Positions 1 through 10,902 of a stretch of 64,000 nucleotides of DNA are shown piece by piece. The notes beneath the pieces are model-generated. The model had not been told where the DNA came from. It searched no databases and saw only the letters and a list, made by a program, of their open reading frames with translations. Within the stretch, counting starts at the first letter, position 1. Each line of letters opens with the position of its first letter. This DNA comes from Apostichopus parvimensis (lineage: Eukaryota; Echinodermata; Holothuroidea; Aspidochirotida; Stichopodidae): contig KN886280.1 of assembly GCA_000934455.1 (NCBI GenBank), forward strand, positions 53,559-117,558. The letters are read 5' to 3'. A program made the translations under genes and the position numbers.

Positions 1-518
1 TTGAGAGAGTGGGTAAAATAGGATTTAAAGGGGGAAAATAGGAATTATCCCTCATGGGCCCAAAATTGGTGGAATCTGAAAAATGGCCTGAAATTTGGTG
101 GGCCATAAAGTTTTGTGGGCCCTACATTTTTAAGCTCGAAAAGGTATGAGCTTCTGCACCATTGGTGCTCTAGTTTGAAGTTTCGTGGCCATATTCCAAT
201 CTAAATTGACTCCTCTGCAACCGTAATGTGCGAAGTTATTACAGATAAAGGTTTGGTTGGGTTTTGTTAAAATTCCTGATAAGTACAGTTAGGAGGATTC
301 TGTCAGTTCCGTAAAAAATACCGACTTTTGCTTATATCAGACACCTGGTCATCAACAAAAGGACCAACGGTTGATTTGTGATATTTTGGCCAATAATATT
401 CTGTGTGTACATAGGACCACATGACAATTCTAAGACTGCTGCACCCTTGTAAATATTCCTTACAAGCAAGGAACCATATTGCCCTTGGGCTCTTGTTTGT
501 GGAGGTCAAAGGTCATTT
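1..518 (-). repeat. GACC-type interspersed repeat, 5' part, inverted copy
   Basis: Read on the minus strand, this stretch matches the plus-strand sequence at about 21,003-21,345 in the same order. Shared landmarks are an 'aacaagagcc' start, 'ggttccttgcttg', 'accaggtgtctgatat', 'acttattaa' and 'gcagaggagtcaa'. The two copies therefore lie in opposite orientation about 20 kb apart. No coding potential is visible. The family is not recognised by name. Confidence 0.7.
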
Positions 519-2481
519 GTGGTCACCAGGGGTCAAATTGTAAACCTTGTAAACACGATATCTCAAGAAGGAAAGCTTGGATCAATCTCGTATTTCGTGT
601 GAAGGAGTACCACATTAAGTTCCAGATCCCTATCGTTTTTGTCGAGGTCCATATCCATTTGGGGTCACTAGAGGTCAAATTGTGAAAACCTTGTAAACAC
701 GACAACTCAAGCAGGGAAGGTTGGACGAATATCATAGTTAGTATGTAGTTGGTACGCGTTCAGTACAAGATTTTATTGAGTCATTTAGAGTCACGAGACT
801 CTTCTTTTATAAGCTACCGTCTCTCCCACAGACCAGCCTATCAGATATAATGTGCGTTACGCCTCAGACGAATAGGAGGCTATTGGCAATTGGAGATGAG
901 CTTATGGGCATCCGTAGAATCTAAAACAGAAAGCTGGAGGAAATTTTTCATTGGCTTCAACATTGGCTCGGAAGCCATATTTTGCGTGCCAAGAAGGTGT
1001 ACTTTGCAGTACAGCGGTTCTATTGGACGTTTTTGATCGTATTTATTTCAGGTTCGATGTAGTTTCGTTGTGACCAGGCAGCGTTTTTGAAACTTAACAG
1101 TTCGTCTAGTTAGATATTTTACTATGACCAATTCGAAATAATTGTGTTAAACGGTCTTAGTTTGGCAGTGAGTTTTATGTTGTCTAGGCCAGCAACGGTT
1201 GGGTAGAATAGGGTTCGTTAACACAAGAACCTGAAGAATACGATTCAGAATACCAATACACTTAAGATGGCAAAACATTGCCTTCATTTTTTCTTAAGGC
1301 AATTTCCTACTGGCTATCAGTCATAATTCGCAAAGTATAGAACAGCTTAAGGAATTTTCAGACAAGTTTGCTGTTGTTACTGCTAGGAATTTTGGAAGAG
1401 AGTTGCTCGATATTTTCGCGCATCAATCTGCAGCTAAAAGACAGATAATTAATTGGGAAATTGTACGAAGTCGCCGCTCCAATTGAGCAGCGGTTCAAAG
1501 TAGCAGTGACGTACTGTATATGCTTAGGACTTCCGCACACCTACTTTCTGTATAGTATATGCCTAGTAAAGTAGAGGAGCCCTAATATAACAGAAGCCAA
1601 GCTATCTTCGTTGGTATTTTTACAGATGTTGTATTTTTAATTGTTTGAGACACTACAGTAGGCCTAGCTGCTTATTTATGATTCTGCGTCATGTTTTACT
1701 TTGTTCAACACTTACTTTTGGCGGAAAAAGTTTTCATTTCGTACTGCAAAGAAACATGACTTTATAATACGCAATTACGTAGCACCATGCATTGCCTAAC
1801 TGTGTAACCTTTGTTCATAGAAAGTATTGATGTTGCAGATCTGTACTTTGGAGACGACGACAATCATAGGCCTAGTGGCGATTGGAATTTGGCGAGTAGA
1901 TATTTAGTCACGGTCGCCAAATAGCGAGTACTTTCCAAAATATTTTTGGAGGCCTCAAATGTAAACCTTGGAAACATGATTTCTCATGCTAGAAATCATG
2001 GATACTTTTCATAAATAGTAGATGGATTTGCCATATTGAGTACAAGGATCCTGTTGCTTCTGATGTCAAATCTCCTATAGGTCACCAGCGGTCAAACTCT
2101 GAAAACCTTTTACATGATATGTAACGATGGAAATCGTGGATACCTCTAATACTTGGTGTGTGGATTTATAACATTGAGGACAAGAACACTATTGTTTTTG
2201 ATGGAGGTGTATAGCCACGTACAGTAGACTGACCTGTGTTATAATGCCTTCGTGTTATTGTAACAGCTAGTTCTAGTTATACTAACAAGCAGTCTAGTGC
2301 ATTGAAGTCATCGAAACCTCAATGCATTTTGCATTCTGGTTTTGAGTGTTGTCCATACACTAATAGAGTTTTGTAAGGTGTTATTTGTGCAAATTCTGAG
2401 TCTTTGCTGGACCAACATTTTGGGGAAACCAAGAGTATGAGCCAAAGTTGGCATCAGAAATATTTCCATGATTTTTTTTCA
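519..2481. repeat. Degenerate GACC-type repeat remnants, no gene
   Basis: A block containing 'ggtcaaattgt' and 'aaccttgtaaacacga' occurs near 527-560 and again near 664-702. Diverged echoes lie near 1,957-1,985 and 2,085-2,125. I see no supportable gene in this stretch; the short open frames lack codon structure or known motifs. Confidence 0.5.
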
Positions 2482-3239
2482 CCTACTAGCCAGACTGGAA
2501 AGTTTGGATTTTGCGCGGGCAAGTGATCAGTAATTTTCGCTCCATGCGCGGCCATTGCCAAATTTCTCTGATATCTGCGCGGTTGACGGTCCCACTGGTT
2601 TGTCGCCATGACTCCATGAGGACCCTATATCGCGAAATATTGATCAGCAATGTGGATTATTTGAATTATAACTAACTCATCGTGCTACTTAATTCATCTT
2701 CTTCATATCAAGGTTTAAACGTGAATTGACGATGTCAATGCTTATCCAAGTCAGGAGCGGCGAGATGAGGAGGACAACTGGGAAAATTTACCAAGACAAA
2801 TAATGCTGAGAATTTTTAGCTGACTTCAGAACCCGCGCACAGCATGTGCACGCGAGTCACGCTGTTCTAACAATGACGGGAACTATGAATGCAAGAAAAT
2901 GCAACACATTATGTTCCATGACTCAGATAAATGTAAAGAGTACATAACACTACCTCTTGTTTGTGTTTGTCTGTTTATTTCTTTTAGTCTATTTTTTACT
3001 CTGAAATGGAGAAATAACTTGCAATGTCACAGCATGCAAACTTATATATGGCATCGTCCTCTCTTCAAAACATTAACCTAAAAAAATCATCATGCCAGTG
3101 TGACGACCGTGAACAAAAAAAAAAGCGTTTTCTGATTCCTGGTGTTGTTAAAAACCAATTTGTTTTTTACCTAATTGTTTAAACTTGAACTTGCTTAAAC
3201 TATGAAAGTTACACATTCCAAGTAGAATATTTGTTCATC

Positions 3240-3700
3240 TTTTCCTTAAATGACCTTTCACCTCTTCGTAAATTAAATAGGGTCGGTATTAATAGTTGAC
3301 CTAAAATGACCTTTCACCTCTTCGTAATTAAATAGGGTCGCTATTAATAGGTTCCATGCATTCAACTAATGAACATTATACACTCCAATCAAATGAATGG
3401 GGTTGTTCTATTCACTATGGATAATATATGTACCAAGGATGGCATTTATCCAAGTTTCCCCAATTGAGTTAGCTTCATTACAAGATTTTGACCTCTCATG
3501 ACCTTTAATGACCTTTGACCTCTTATAAAACAAATAGGGTTCACTCTTTATGGGCAATCTATATACTAAGTATCAGGTTTGTCCTACTTTCCCCTATTGA
3601 GAAAACGTAATTACAAGCTTCGTCACACACACATACACATACGTACATACACACACAGTCATGATCGCATAGATTCCTGACGCTAACGCCAGGAATTAAA
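3240..3700 (+). repeat. GACC-type repeat 3' part with short tandem duplication
   Basis: The phrase 'aatgacctttcacctcttcgtaa' followed by 'aaatagggtcg' and 'tattaatag' occurs twice back to back (about 3,247-3,350). Downstream come more GACC phrases, a CACACACATACAC tract (about 3,622-3,660) and 'gcatagattcct'. The same tail order closes the copy at 22,735-22,810, so this is the 3' end of the same family inserted in, or carried by, the hAT-like element. Confidence 0.6.
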
Positions 3701-4143
3701 AACGGCATCGTCCCGAAGTTCCCTTCGTTATAGAGTCACACAAGAAATGGTAACCTTACTTCCGCTTTTTGTAATCGTTCCAACACCTTTGATGGTCCGT
3801 GAGTGTATTTTCGGTGGCGATGGTGGGTGTAAATAGGCACAGTGAGCAGAGACCAGCTTCCGTGCAACCGTCGATGTAAAGCTTGCCATTTAATCGAGGG
3901 AAGCTTCACACTGAATTACTAGTGGTAAACACAAATCGAGTTTGGAACGGGCTGTTAAGATATCGATGCGTTGCCCGCCGTCCATTTCTTGCTTATCAAG
4001 AACGCGATAAAACGATCCCACCACTGCTTCGGTGCCTGTTTTAGCATACATTACCTCGAACAGGATACAGAATGGCTGCCCTACTGCAGTCTACAACTCA
4101 GCATCGATGTACAGGGCCTTGGTAATTTCATCTTCCTGGAGGC

Positions 4144-5937
4144 TTATACTGATGTTCTCTCCATTTCAAAGACTGATATGAAAAACATCTGCCAATGTGA
4201 ACTTCGTGGGGAAGAAATGTTGAATTTCTGCACACATACAACACCATATATATTGATATTGTTGTATCCCAGTGAGAGAACCTTCACCTTACCATATTCA
4301 AACATCGAAACTCGTTGAAAAAAAATCGGTAAAGGGCTACGGAAGAGTTCCCCCCAGACAACTTCAACCAGTGCCGACTTCATCTGCCAGAAAGCGGTAA
4401 ACGCAAGGTGTTTATTAAGCTCGAAATTCTCGTCCCTAATGTGTGGCAAGTCACCCACAAACTTACAGCAGCGTTTAAATTCTGCCAGACCAACTGCTGC
4501 ATATCGGTTCTTATTGACGGGTTGACTCCCATTCCCTGTTGTGCTGCAACAAAAACCTTCAACCAGCATTCCAAAATGTAAGCAGGCACTCAAAAGCTTA
4601 TTCACTTCAGGAAAGCTGTTAACTGAACCGCTCATGAAGTGACCCAAGTATGTTATTGCCAAAATCATTGAAGTCATTTACACAGTCTTTCACTTCTCTT
4701 GCTTCCCATCTGACATGCATGCCCTCCTTTTCTTCTACAATCATCCATCCAACTTTCAACTCACTCTTCCCGTACTTCATGTTTCGTATTTCCGCAGCTC
4801 GCTTCCCAAGCCAATGGCAAATATCTTTTCACGGGTTGACCTTCTTCATTTCTCCGAGAATCTTCACCTTTGGTATGTATCTCATGAACTTCCAGTCGGG
4901 GCACCATCGAGCTTGACCCTCTAACATTAACAATACAAGTGGCCACAATAAATCAACTCCCGTCAAGTCTAAGAAGAAATCTTGTCGAAACAGCCTGTAG
5001 CCTAGATCCTCGCGGTTGTCGTGGTCTCTGAAAACTTCCATATAGACTTCTAAGCTACAATCGTCGACAAAAATAGATGGGACACCCCACTCCCCGTATC
5101 AATGTTGCAGATTCTGAGCGCTTTTGGCTACAACATTGAATGGGGGGAATGGGGTGCGCTTAAACCAATATCGCTCGTTGCTGCTCATACTGTCCCATCA
5201 TTTTTGTCGAGGATTGTAGTTGCAAAATTCTTTAGGTACAGGTTGCTTGAACTCATGAAACGTTGGTGTGCGAAGGCAGTTGTAACACGGAAGGGAAGCG
5301 ACAGTTCGTTAGCCGTCTCCTTTGCAATTGTGTGCATTTTCCCATGCTTCCAAATATGATGATAGTGTGACACTCGCTTCGACAACCTGTCGACAAAGCA
5401 TGTTTGTCTATGTGCGGTAAAAACTATATCCAACCAGTGACCGGGATTCCACTGCACTGGCCACCAAAACTTGTCTTCGATGTGTGACAGACCAACTTTT
5501 TTCATTTTTGTCTCATACTGCCGCAAGCATTCAATAATATGGGTATCCATTGTGCTCACAAAAGGAGTGTTGAGGTACTGGCCATCCGTGATCCTCCCTT
5601 GAACTTGCATGATCCGACCTCCTGCGATTCCAGCATGCTTTTGGAGATCACAAAGAACACTATTAGCTAGGTCGATTCCAGACCCTGTATTACCATCTGA
5701 TGTGAAATATACGGGACTCATGTTCAATGGAATTGCCTGGCGTTAACCATTGACAACAGGGCAAACCATGTTCACCTGGTTTACAATTCGATGATTCCTT
5801 GACTTATCGGCTGTAACATATATGCGGAGGCAAGCCTGTGTTTGGCAGTGGCTTCTTGAGGAATTCTTTGGTTCTTCTATAATTGAAACAGCAAGCTGTT
5901 TTAACCATTGGGTTGAACAGTTTTCTTCAATGCCCAT
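4144..5937 (-). pseudogene. Broken transposase-like gene inside the hAT-like element
   Basis: Coding-like pieces run on the minus strand in the order 5,937-5,743, 5,727-5,185, about 5,041-4,761 and 4,677-4,144, in several frames with stops between them. The second piece (180 aa) has protein-like composition and phrases such as NPGHWLDIVFTAHR and TTAFAHQRFMSSS. I associate these, from memory, with multi-copy uncharacterised proteins of marine invertebrates. The last piece includes GLAEFKRCCKFVGDLPHIRD. No catalytic residues can be assigned. Its position between hAT-like ends suggests a decayed transposase, but the link to the family is inference. It is clearly non-functional here. Confidence 0.5.
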
Positions 5938-6189
5938 AGTCTCAGATATATATTAATGATTTATACATAGACTATAACAGGTACGATACAATCGAGCCTT
6001 ACATTAAAAGGTCAGGTGGTTAATCATCGTATCACTGGCTTTTAATGCCGGTGAAAATCGGCAAAAAAAGGGTCTGAAATCACTATTTCCGAGTTCTTAC
6101 ATTGATTTTCTTCCATTATTCCATGTCTTTACATGACTGTTACAGTTTTCCGGCCCAAATTCCATGACTTAATATTTGGTAGAATTAAA

Positions 6190-6780
6190 TATCTTGTACG
6201 TTAAACCTAACATAATATTAGGCTTATTATACTGCTATACACCTAGCCTAATGTTACACTAACATTAACACTAGCCTTACGTTACGCCTGGCGTGTAATG
6301 TTAAGTCCAACCAAGATTACGCCTATTGTAATGTTATGCCTAGCCTAACGTTACGCCTAACCTCATGTTAGGTGTAGCCTAACCTTATGGCACGCACTTT
6401 CGCCTAAAGGCGGCCTAGCCTAATCATTGTTAGCCCTAGGCCGGCCGCCTATCTCAATTTCGGGTATATCATAACGTTAAGCATGGTCTAACAAGCCTAG
6501 ACTAATATCTGTAGGCCTAACATTAGGCCTAATGTTAGGATAGGTCGTAAGGCCGATAGGTCAAATGTGATCTTTATGTTATGTAAAGCCTAGCATTAAG
6601 CAACGTGTTAGGCGGTGCCGCCGCGTAGCATACCCAAACTAACGTTATATATATATCTACCCACATGTTAGGCCTAGCCTAAGCTTAAGCCTGTACTGAC
6701 GTTACGCCTAGCCTAATTTTAGGCCTAGGTAGCTCAGCCTGGCCTTATGTTAGGCCTAGCCTAATTTGACTTACGTAATG
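6190..6780. repeat. TAGGCCTA/GTTACGCCTA-rich low-complexity tract
   Basis: The tract is a dense, irregular run of short units such as 'taggcctagcctaa', 'acgttacgcc' and 'atgttaggc' in both orientations. It is part palindromic and has no fixed period. It lies near the right end of the hAT-like element. Similar units appear briefly at 11,705-11,740 and 27,540-27,560. Confidence 0.75.
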
Positions 6781-7338
6781 TTTTAATTAATATAATGCCA
6801 ATTTATAACATTTTATTTTAGATTAAACTGAGATACGAAATTCAGACTGACGAGTTGATAAGAAGCAATGTATGACGACTGCGTGGCCGAGGGCCTACGT
6901 ACTTTACCTTTACTTGCGTTGAATGAATTCGATGCATTTTTTTCGTGGGCGTCAGATTGCGCGGCCGTGGCCAATTTGCTTCATATGCGCGGCCAGATCT
7001 ATGGGCAGCAAGTTTTTTCACGGCCAGGTGCCAAACCGCGTAGCAAGCTGAGCTGGCCAGATCTTCAGCGCGCAAGGCAAACTTTCCAGTCTGGCCTATC
7101 AGCGATTTCAAAGCCGATCGATTTCAACACAGAAACTTCTAGACCACCGTAGTTAAGTCACCAAAATTGTAGTCTAACCCAGCTGTGAACTAGTATCATA
7201 CAAATGATGCTTGTTGTCACCATAACTACAACGAACACCATCGCTTATCACGAGCAGCTGACAAAGTTATGTTGTTAAGTTATAGCCTATACCGCAAGTA
7301 CGAGCACATTAACATAACAATGCTACGTGCAGTGTATA

Positions 7339-7432
7339 TGTTCCGCGCAATTTACCGATCTGCGCTATCTTAAGATTGCGCTGCGCGTTCTTAGGATCCT
7401 ATAATTGCGCACCGATCTTAAGATTGCGCAAG
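7339..7432 (+). repeat. Left terminal inverted repeat of the Ginger-like element
   Basis: This 94-bp arm is identical to the reverse complement of 12,210-12,303. It contains two copies of a palindromic core, ATCTTAAGAT, each set between GCGC motifs. A third, diverged copy (gcgctatcttgcgat) lies just inside at about 7,450. Repeated palindromes at transposon ends are often transposase binding sites, but that role is inferred. Confidence 0.93.
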
Positions 7433-8385
7433 GCCCGTCTTGCGCGTTTTATCGATACTGCGCTATCTTGCGATCATAGCTGTATGGAGTATCTAAATCA
7501 AATGATGGTGTCGGTACCTCATTAATTTTCTGCAACACTCAACTGACGTCATCATCAATCCTATGGGATGCCAAGGTGGAGATAATTCACGTCAGTTCGT
7601 AGGTATAATAAGTTCTTAAAGGGACGGCTATAGGCAGGTTTTTTTCTTTACTTTTTTTTCTTTATTTCGCAATAAAAGTTGTATAGCCTACAAAAAGAGT
7701 CCCTCTAAAACATAACTTTTCATTGGGCATGTTGATTTCCTTTATGATGGGGATCAATTTTGTCTCATTTCATGCATGTTCTAAGAATTATTCATTAGTT
7801 TTTTAGGTTGAACTGTGACACTACTAAAGGACAGCACTAACGAAGATCAGCAACCAGTCTCCTTTTTCAGTCGGATTTCATCATTCTTATTAATCGATGT
7901 CCTCTCTGTTTAAGGCTCTATTAAAACACATCCTGTCAATGATTAGAGTTTAAGAAATTCATGTAATAAAAATAAATCCTGTCAATTGTGTTAACAGGTT
8001 CTTTATTTACAGCACAACACATAAAAACTAAGAACATTGGATTTCTCAATGCAGTGGCTGGCAACATTTATACATGATATAGATAATTTCAAGTTTACAG
8101 GATCATACAATGTATGATATTCGTCTTCATTCATTTACAAACTTAATGATACAATCATTTGCTTCTAAATGCTGCCAGAAGTACATTAGGATCGTTCCTA
8201 GTGGTATGAGTTAAAATGATTAAAATTACATCGTAATCAGGCACACAATGATAGATTAAAATAAACATTCTGTGGTAGTAAAAAGGAGCTGAATTCAAAC
8301 ACATAATTAAATAGTTATTAACAGTCTAAATTCTTAAGTCATTTCTAGAGAAGTCTTGTGTAAAACGTTCACAGTCTTAGAAATA

Positions 8386-8649
8386 TTATTTACAAAGCTC
8401 ACACGACCAGTCTTTCACATTGTCCTCATCAATGTCACAACACTTAAAGTGGAACCGTCGGAAACAACGTTCACATTCGACCATCTTTGTTCCATCGTCA
8501 ATGCCACGGCAACGGCAGTGTTTCTCCACATCGTAGGTCCTGACGGAATCGGCGTTTCGAAATTGGCAAGTGGACGTAAATCGTTCTAGGAACTTGTTCG
8601 TAAAAGCGTCATCGAGCGTTTGGCGCAACGAAGTGGTGGTATACGTCAT
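8386..8649 (-). CDS. Ginger-like element: peptidase tail and PHD finger
   Basis: The 87-residue frame begins within the region that continues a Ulp1-like peptidase and ends in a PHD-type zinc finger. The finger reads CRCRGIDDG, then VECERCFRRFHFKCC and WSCELC, giving the Cys4-His-Cys3 spacing of PHD fingers. PHD fingers bind histone tails, so it may guide insertion or chromatin contact; that is inference. Just upstream on the minus strand (about 8,680-8,715) the same frame reads NDCGPFAIAFGVSLAYGEDP, which supplies the expected catalytic Cys of a C48 peptidase. The domain is thus split across this frame and the 8,609-9,553 frame, by a frame change near 8,735. Confidence 0.78.
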   Translation of the reverse strand: MTYTTTSLRQTLDDAFTNKFLERFTSTCQFRNADSVRTYDVEKHCRCRGIDDGTKMVECERCFRRFHFKCCDIDEDNVKDWSCELCK

Positions 8650-9553
8650 CTGAACTGGGTCTTCTCCGTATGCTAACGAGACACCAAAGGCTATGGCGAA
8701 CGGTCCGCAATCGTTGGAGTTTTCCTTGTTGCTGCACGTTTGCGAGGTCGATGCTGAGGCGGTCTTTCGTTGTCTTCACGTATCGGGCTATTGTCTGTTG
8801 GGCTGACGTCGAGAGGCGGCCTCCCTGGAGAGAATCGTACACAGTCAGCTGATCTGGCGTTTTGGAGCGGACGTTGGATATTGTAATCCAGTGGTTCCCT
8901 CCGATGTGGACAAATTGAATAAATTTGCCTGTGGGCTTCCTTGTCTTGCTTGTTGAGACCAAGGCAGTTGAGCTGAGGCCTGCGAGGGTGGGATCGATCT
9001 TCTTCATAAGTTGGCTGGCTTCGTCCATGTGGCGGTCGGTCAACCAATTCGTGGGTCCTACTATCAACATCTGATGTTTCGTCGTCGTCGCTGTGGTCGT
9101 CTTTGTTCGATTGCCGCAGGCGTGACTTGGATGGGAGTGGCTCGTGCAGTCTTCCCCTTGTCTCTTGCATGGGCATCTGGCCGTGGTGCATCTTGAAGTG
9201 CAACCGCATCTTTTAGTTTGCAGCTTCTTCGAGTACGCTTTTCTGGATGCCTCTCGTAAGGTCGTCTCTTGCTTGTAGTTCGGCGTCATGTCTCCCGTGT
9301 ATGGCATAAGGTCGCCCCCTTGGAATGTCCCTTTTAATGTCCCGAATTCTGTTGCTATGTGATATCGCTTGGCTGTGTCTCCCGTAACTTTGTAGATGAT
9401 TGCTGGTAGGCGTCTTGGATTGCTGCATGATCTGTCCAATTTGGGGATGTCCACTGTAACCATATCGCCGTTTTCAAATTCGATGACACGAATTCTCTTT
9501 CTCTTCCTGATGGTCACTTTCATACGTTCTGCGTTGGCCTTGTAATTCGTCAT
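8609..9553 (-). CDS. Ginger-like element: Cys-rich region and Ulp1-like peptidase
   Basis: The 314-residue frame has three parts: a basic N-terminal stretch (KRKRIRVIEFENGD, about residues 15-30); a cysteine-rich block (CGCTSRCTTARCPCKRQGEDC, about 115-135); and a peptidase domain with GNHWITISN (catalytic His candidate, about 220) and VYDS (Asp candidate, about 238). The Q-rich turn before the nucleophile follows, after which the frame leaves the domain, which continues in the overlapping PHD-encoding frame. Ulp1/C48 peptidases cleave SUMO-like peptides; in transposons they may process the transposase or act on host SUMO. The start ATG overlaps the upstream stop as ATGA (9,550-9,553). Confidence 0.8.
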   Translation of the reverse strand: MTNYKANAERMKVTIRKRKRIRVIEFENGDMVTVDIPKLDRSCSNPRRLPAIIYKVTGDTAKRYHIATEFGTLKGTFQGGDLMPYTGDMTPNYKQETTLREASRKAYSKKLQTKRCGCTSRCTTARCPCKRQGEDCTSHSHPSHACGNRTKTTTATTTKHQMLIVGPTNWLTDRHMDEASQLMKKIDPTLAGLSSTALVSTSKTRKPTGKFIQFVHIGGNHWITISNVRSKTPDQLTVYDSLQGGRLSTSAQQTIARYVKTTKDRLSIDLANVQQQGKLQRLRTVRHSLWCLVSIRRRPSSDDVYHHFVAPNAR

Positions 9554-10752
9554 TGCTTTGTCTCGTCTTGGCTTGGGCTCTGGTCGTCTGGCGTGGTCGC
9601 ATAGCTGGAACTTTGGCTCTGGTCGTCTGGCGTAGTCGCATGGCTGGGACTTGGGCTCTGTGGCGACGTTGTGTCTCTCTTCCTTCTCGGAGCTGGTACA
9701 GGTGGTGGGACGGGGGCATCTTTCATCTTTCTTGGTGCTGGTATGGGTCTCATCCGCTTCTCAGGTGGCTCCACACACTCATCGATATCCTCTCCATCCA
9801 CGATGTTGACCGTTGAACCCGGCACGAAGGAGGATTGTGGCTGTTGACCGAAAACTACTGCGTATGGCATCTCCTTGATCGATTCTTGCACTGTTACATT
9901 CAAACCATACTGTATGCGTGGCAACCAGCTGCCGTTTTCTACCAGACCTTGGCTTTGCGAATGTCGGGGACGGCCTCGGACGAAAAGCACATCTCCACCC
10001 CACTGGTCAAAAAGTGCGTGGAGCAATTCGTTCACGAACTCTCTGCCGTTATCACTGTGGAAAATCTTGGGGACTCCAAGATAACTGAGGACTCCTTCTT
10101 GTAACTTCTCTGCTACCTCTTGCGCTGTCTTTTGCTTCAGGGGGAAGATAACGTGATATTTCGAAAAGTGATCCATGAAGTGCCCGATCCACTTGAAATC
10201 TCCGTCGGGGTCATGACGCATATCGATGAAGTCTACCTGAACACGGTTAAGGAAGCCGCTTGCGATGATGGGACGAAGGGGTGGTCGGACGGTCTGTGGT
10301 ACGGATAACTGGCAAACTGGACAATTCTTGCAAAATTCTTGGACATAGCTTCGTGGAATCCCATTGAACATGCGCTGAACTTTCTCCAAAGTTTTCTTGT
10401 ACCCGGCGTGTTGTAACTCAGTGCAATGGACCTGTCGCACTACGTCAAACATCTTGTCAGCGGGAATAACTCTCTTCAAATTTCCGAGCCGAAGTGGATC
10501 TTCTTTTTCGTCCACAGGTACAACCAACGTGTCGACAATATCTAAGGCAGGAATATTCTGGATAGAAAACCGTTTCTTCTTGACCCATGCTTTGAAGTGA
10601 GCCGTAACATTGTCTCCAGTAGTGAGGTGCCGAATTACGCTTTCGTACTTTTCTCTGGAGATAACGTACGTCGTCTTCGCTTTCAGTAGATTATCCGTGG
10701 TACTCTTCATATGTTCTTTCAACGGCTCGAATGACATCTCTTGACTCTTCAT
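9550..10752 (-). CDS. Ginger-like integrase/transposase
   Basis: The 400-residue frame encodes a retroviral-type integrase used as a DNA transposase. An HHCC zinc-binding region is seen as H109, H115 and CKNCPVC (141-147). The DDE core shows VQVDF (D174), HSDNG (D234) and GLVEN (E272). A PYAVVFGQQP phrase near 297 marks the end of the core. The sequence resembles the integrase-like part of vertebrate KRBA2-type proteins. After GLVEN the usual stretch before SWLPRIQY seems about 15-20 residues short, an in-frame loss. The C-terminus is proline-rich with a repeated ATTPDDQS unit. The start is the first ATG (10,750-10,752). All three acidic residues are present. Confidence 0.87.
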   Translation of the reverse strand: MKSQEMSFEPLKEHMKSTTDNLLKAKTTYVISREKYESVIRHLTTGDNVTAHFKAWVKKKRFSIQNIPALDIVDTLVVPVDEKEDPLRLGNLKRVIPADKMFDVVRQVHCTELQHAGYKKTLEKVQRMFNGIPRSYVQEFCKNCPVCQLSVPQTVRPPLRPIIASGFLNRVQVDFIDMRHDPDGDFKWIGHFMDHFSKYHVIFPLKQKTAQEVAEKLQEGVLSYLGVPKIFHSDNGREFVNELLHALFDQWGGDVLFVRGRPRHSQSQGLVENGSWLPRIQYGLNVTVQESIKEMPYAVVFGQQPQSSFVPGSTVNIVDGEDIDECVEPPEKRMRPIPAPRKMKDAPVPPPVPAPRRKRDTTSPQSPSPSHATTPDDQSQSSSYATTPDDQSPSQDETKQ

Positions 10753-10902
10753 TTTTACTATTGATGCGATCAGTTTGACTCAAAGGGATGATGAATTACT
10801 GATAAAGTGATGAAAGAAGGTGATAATTTGAGTGAAATATCTATCCTAACGTTCGATAAAAAGAAATGATGCAAGTATGAGATTTTGTCATGAAATGGCT
10901 AC

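Larger units (their letters stand above)
2490..7094 (-). mobile_element. hAT-like DNA transposon, 4.6 kb, dead copy
   Basis: The ends carry a perfect 17-bp terminal inverted repeat, CCAGACTGGAAAGTTTG, at 2,490-2,506 and as its reverse complement at 7,078-7,094. A TTGCGCG subterminal match follows on both sides. The flanks are CCTACTAG (2,482-2,489) and CCTATCAG (7,095-7,102), an 8-bp target duplication with two differences. A CAG-type tip and an 8-bp duplication are typical of hAT elements. The interior holds a broken minus-strand gene (4,144-5,937), a GACC repeat piece (3,240-3,700) and a TAGGCCTA-rich tract (6,190-6,780). The hAT assignment rests on the ends; the gene itself I cannot name. 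Confidence 0.68.

Noticed and set aside
6842-7152. Overlapping open frames of 89 and 94 codons on both strands
   Set aside because: They coincide with the GC-rich subterminal and inverted-repeat region of the hAT-like element, and neither has motifs.
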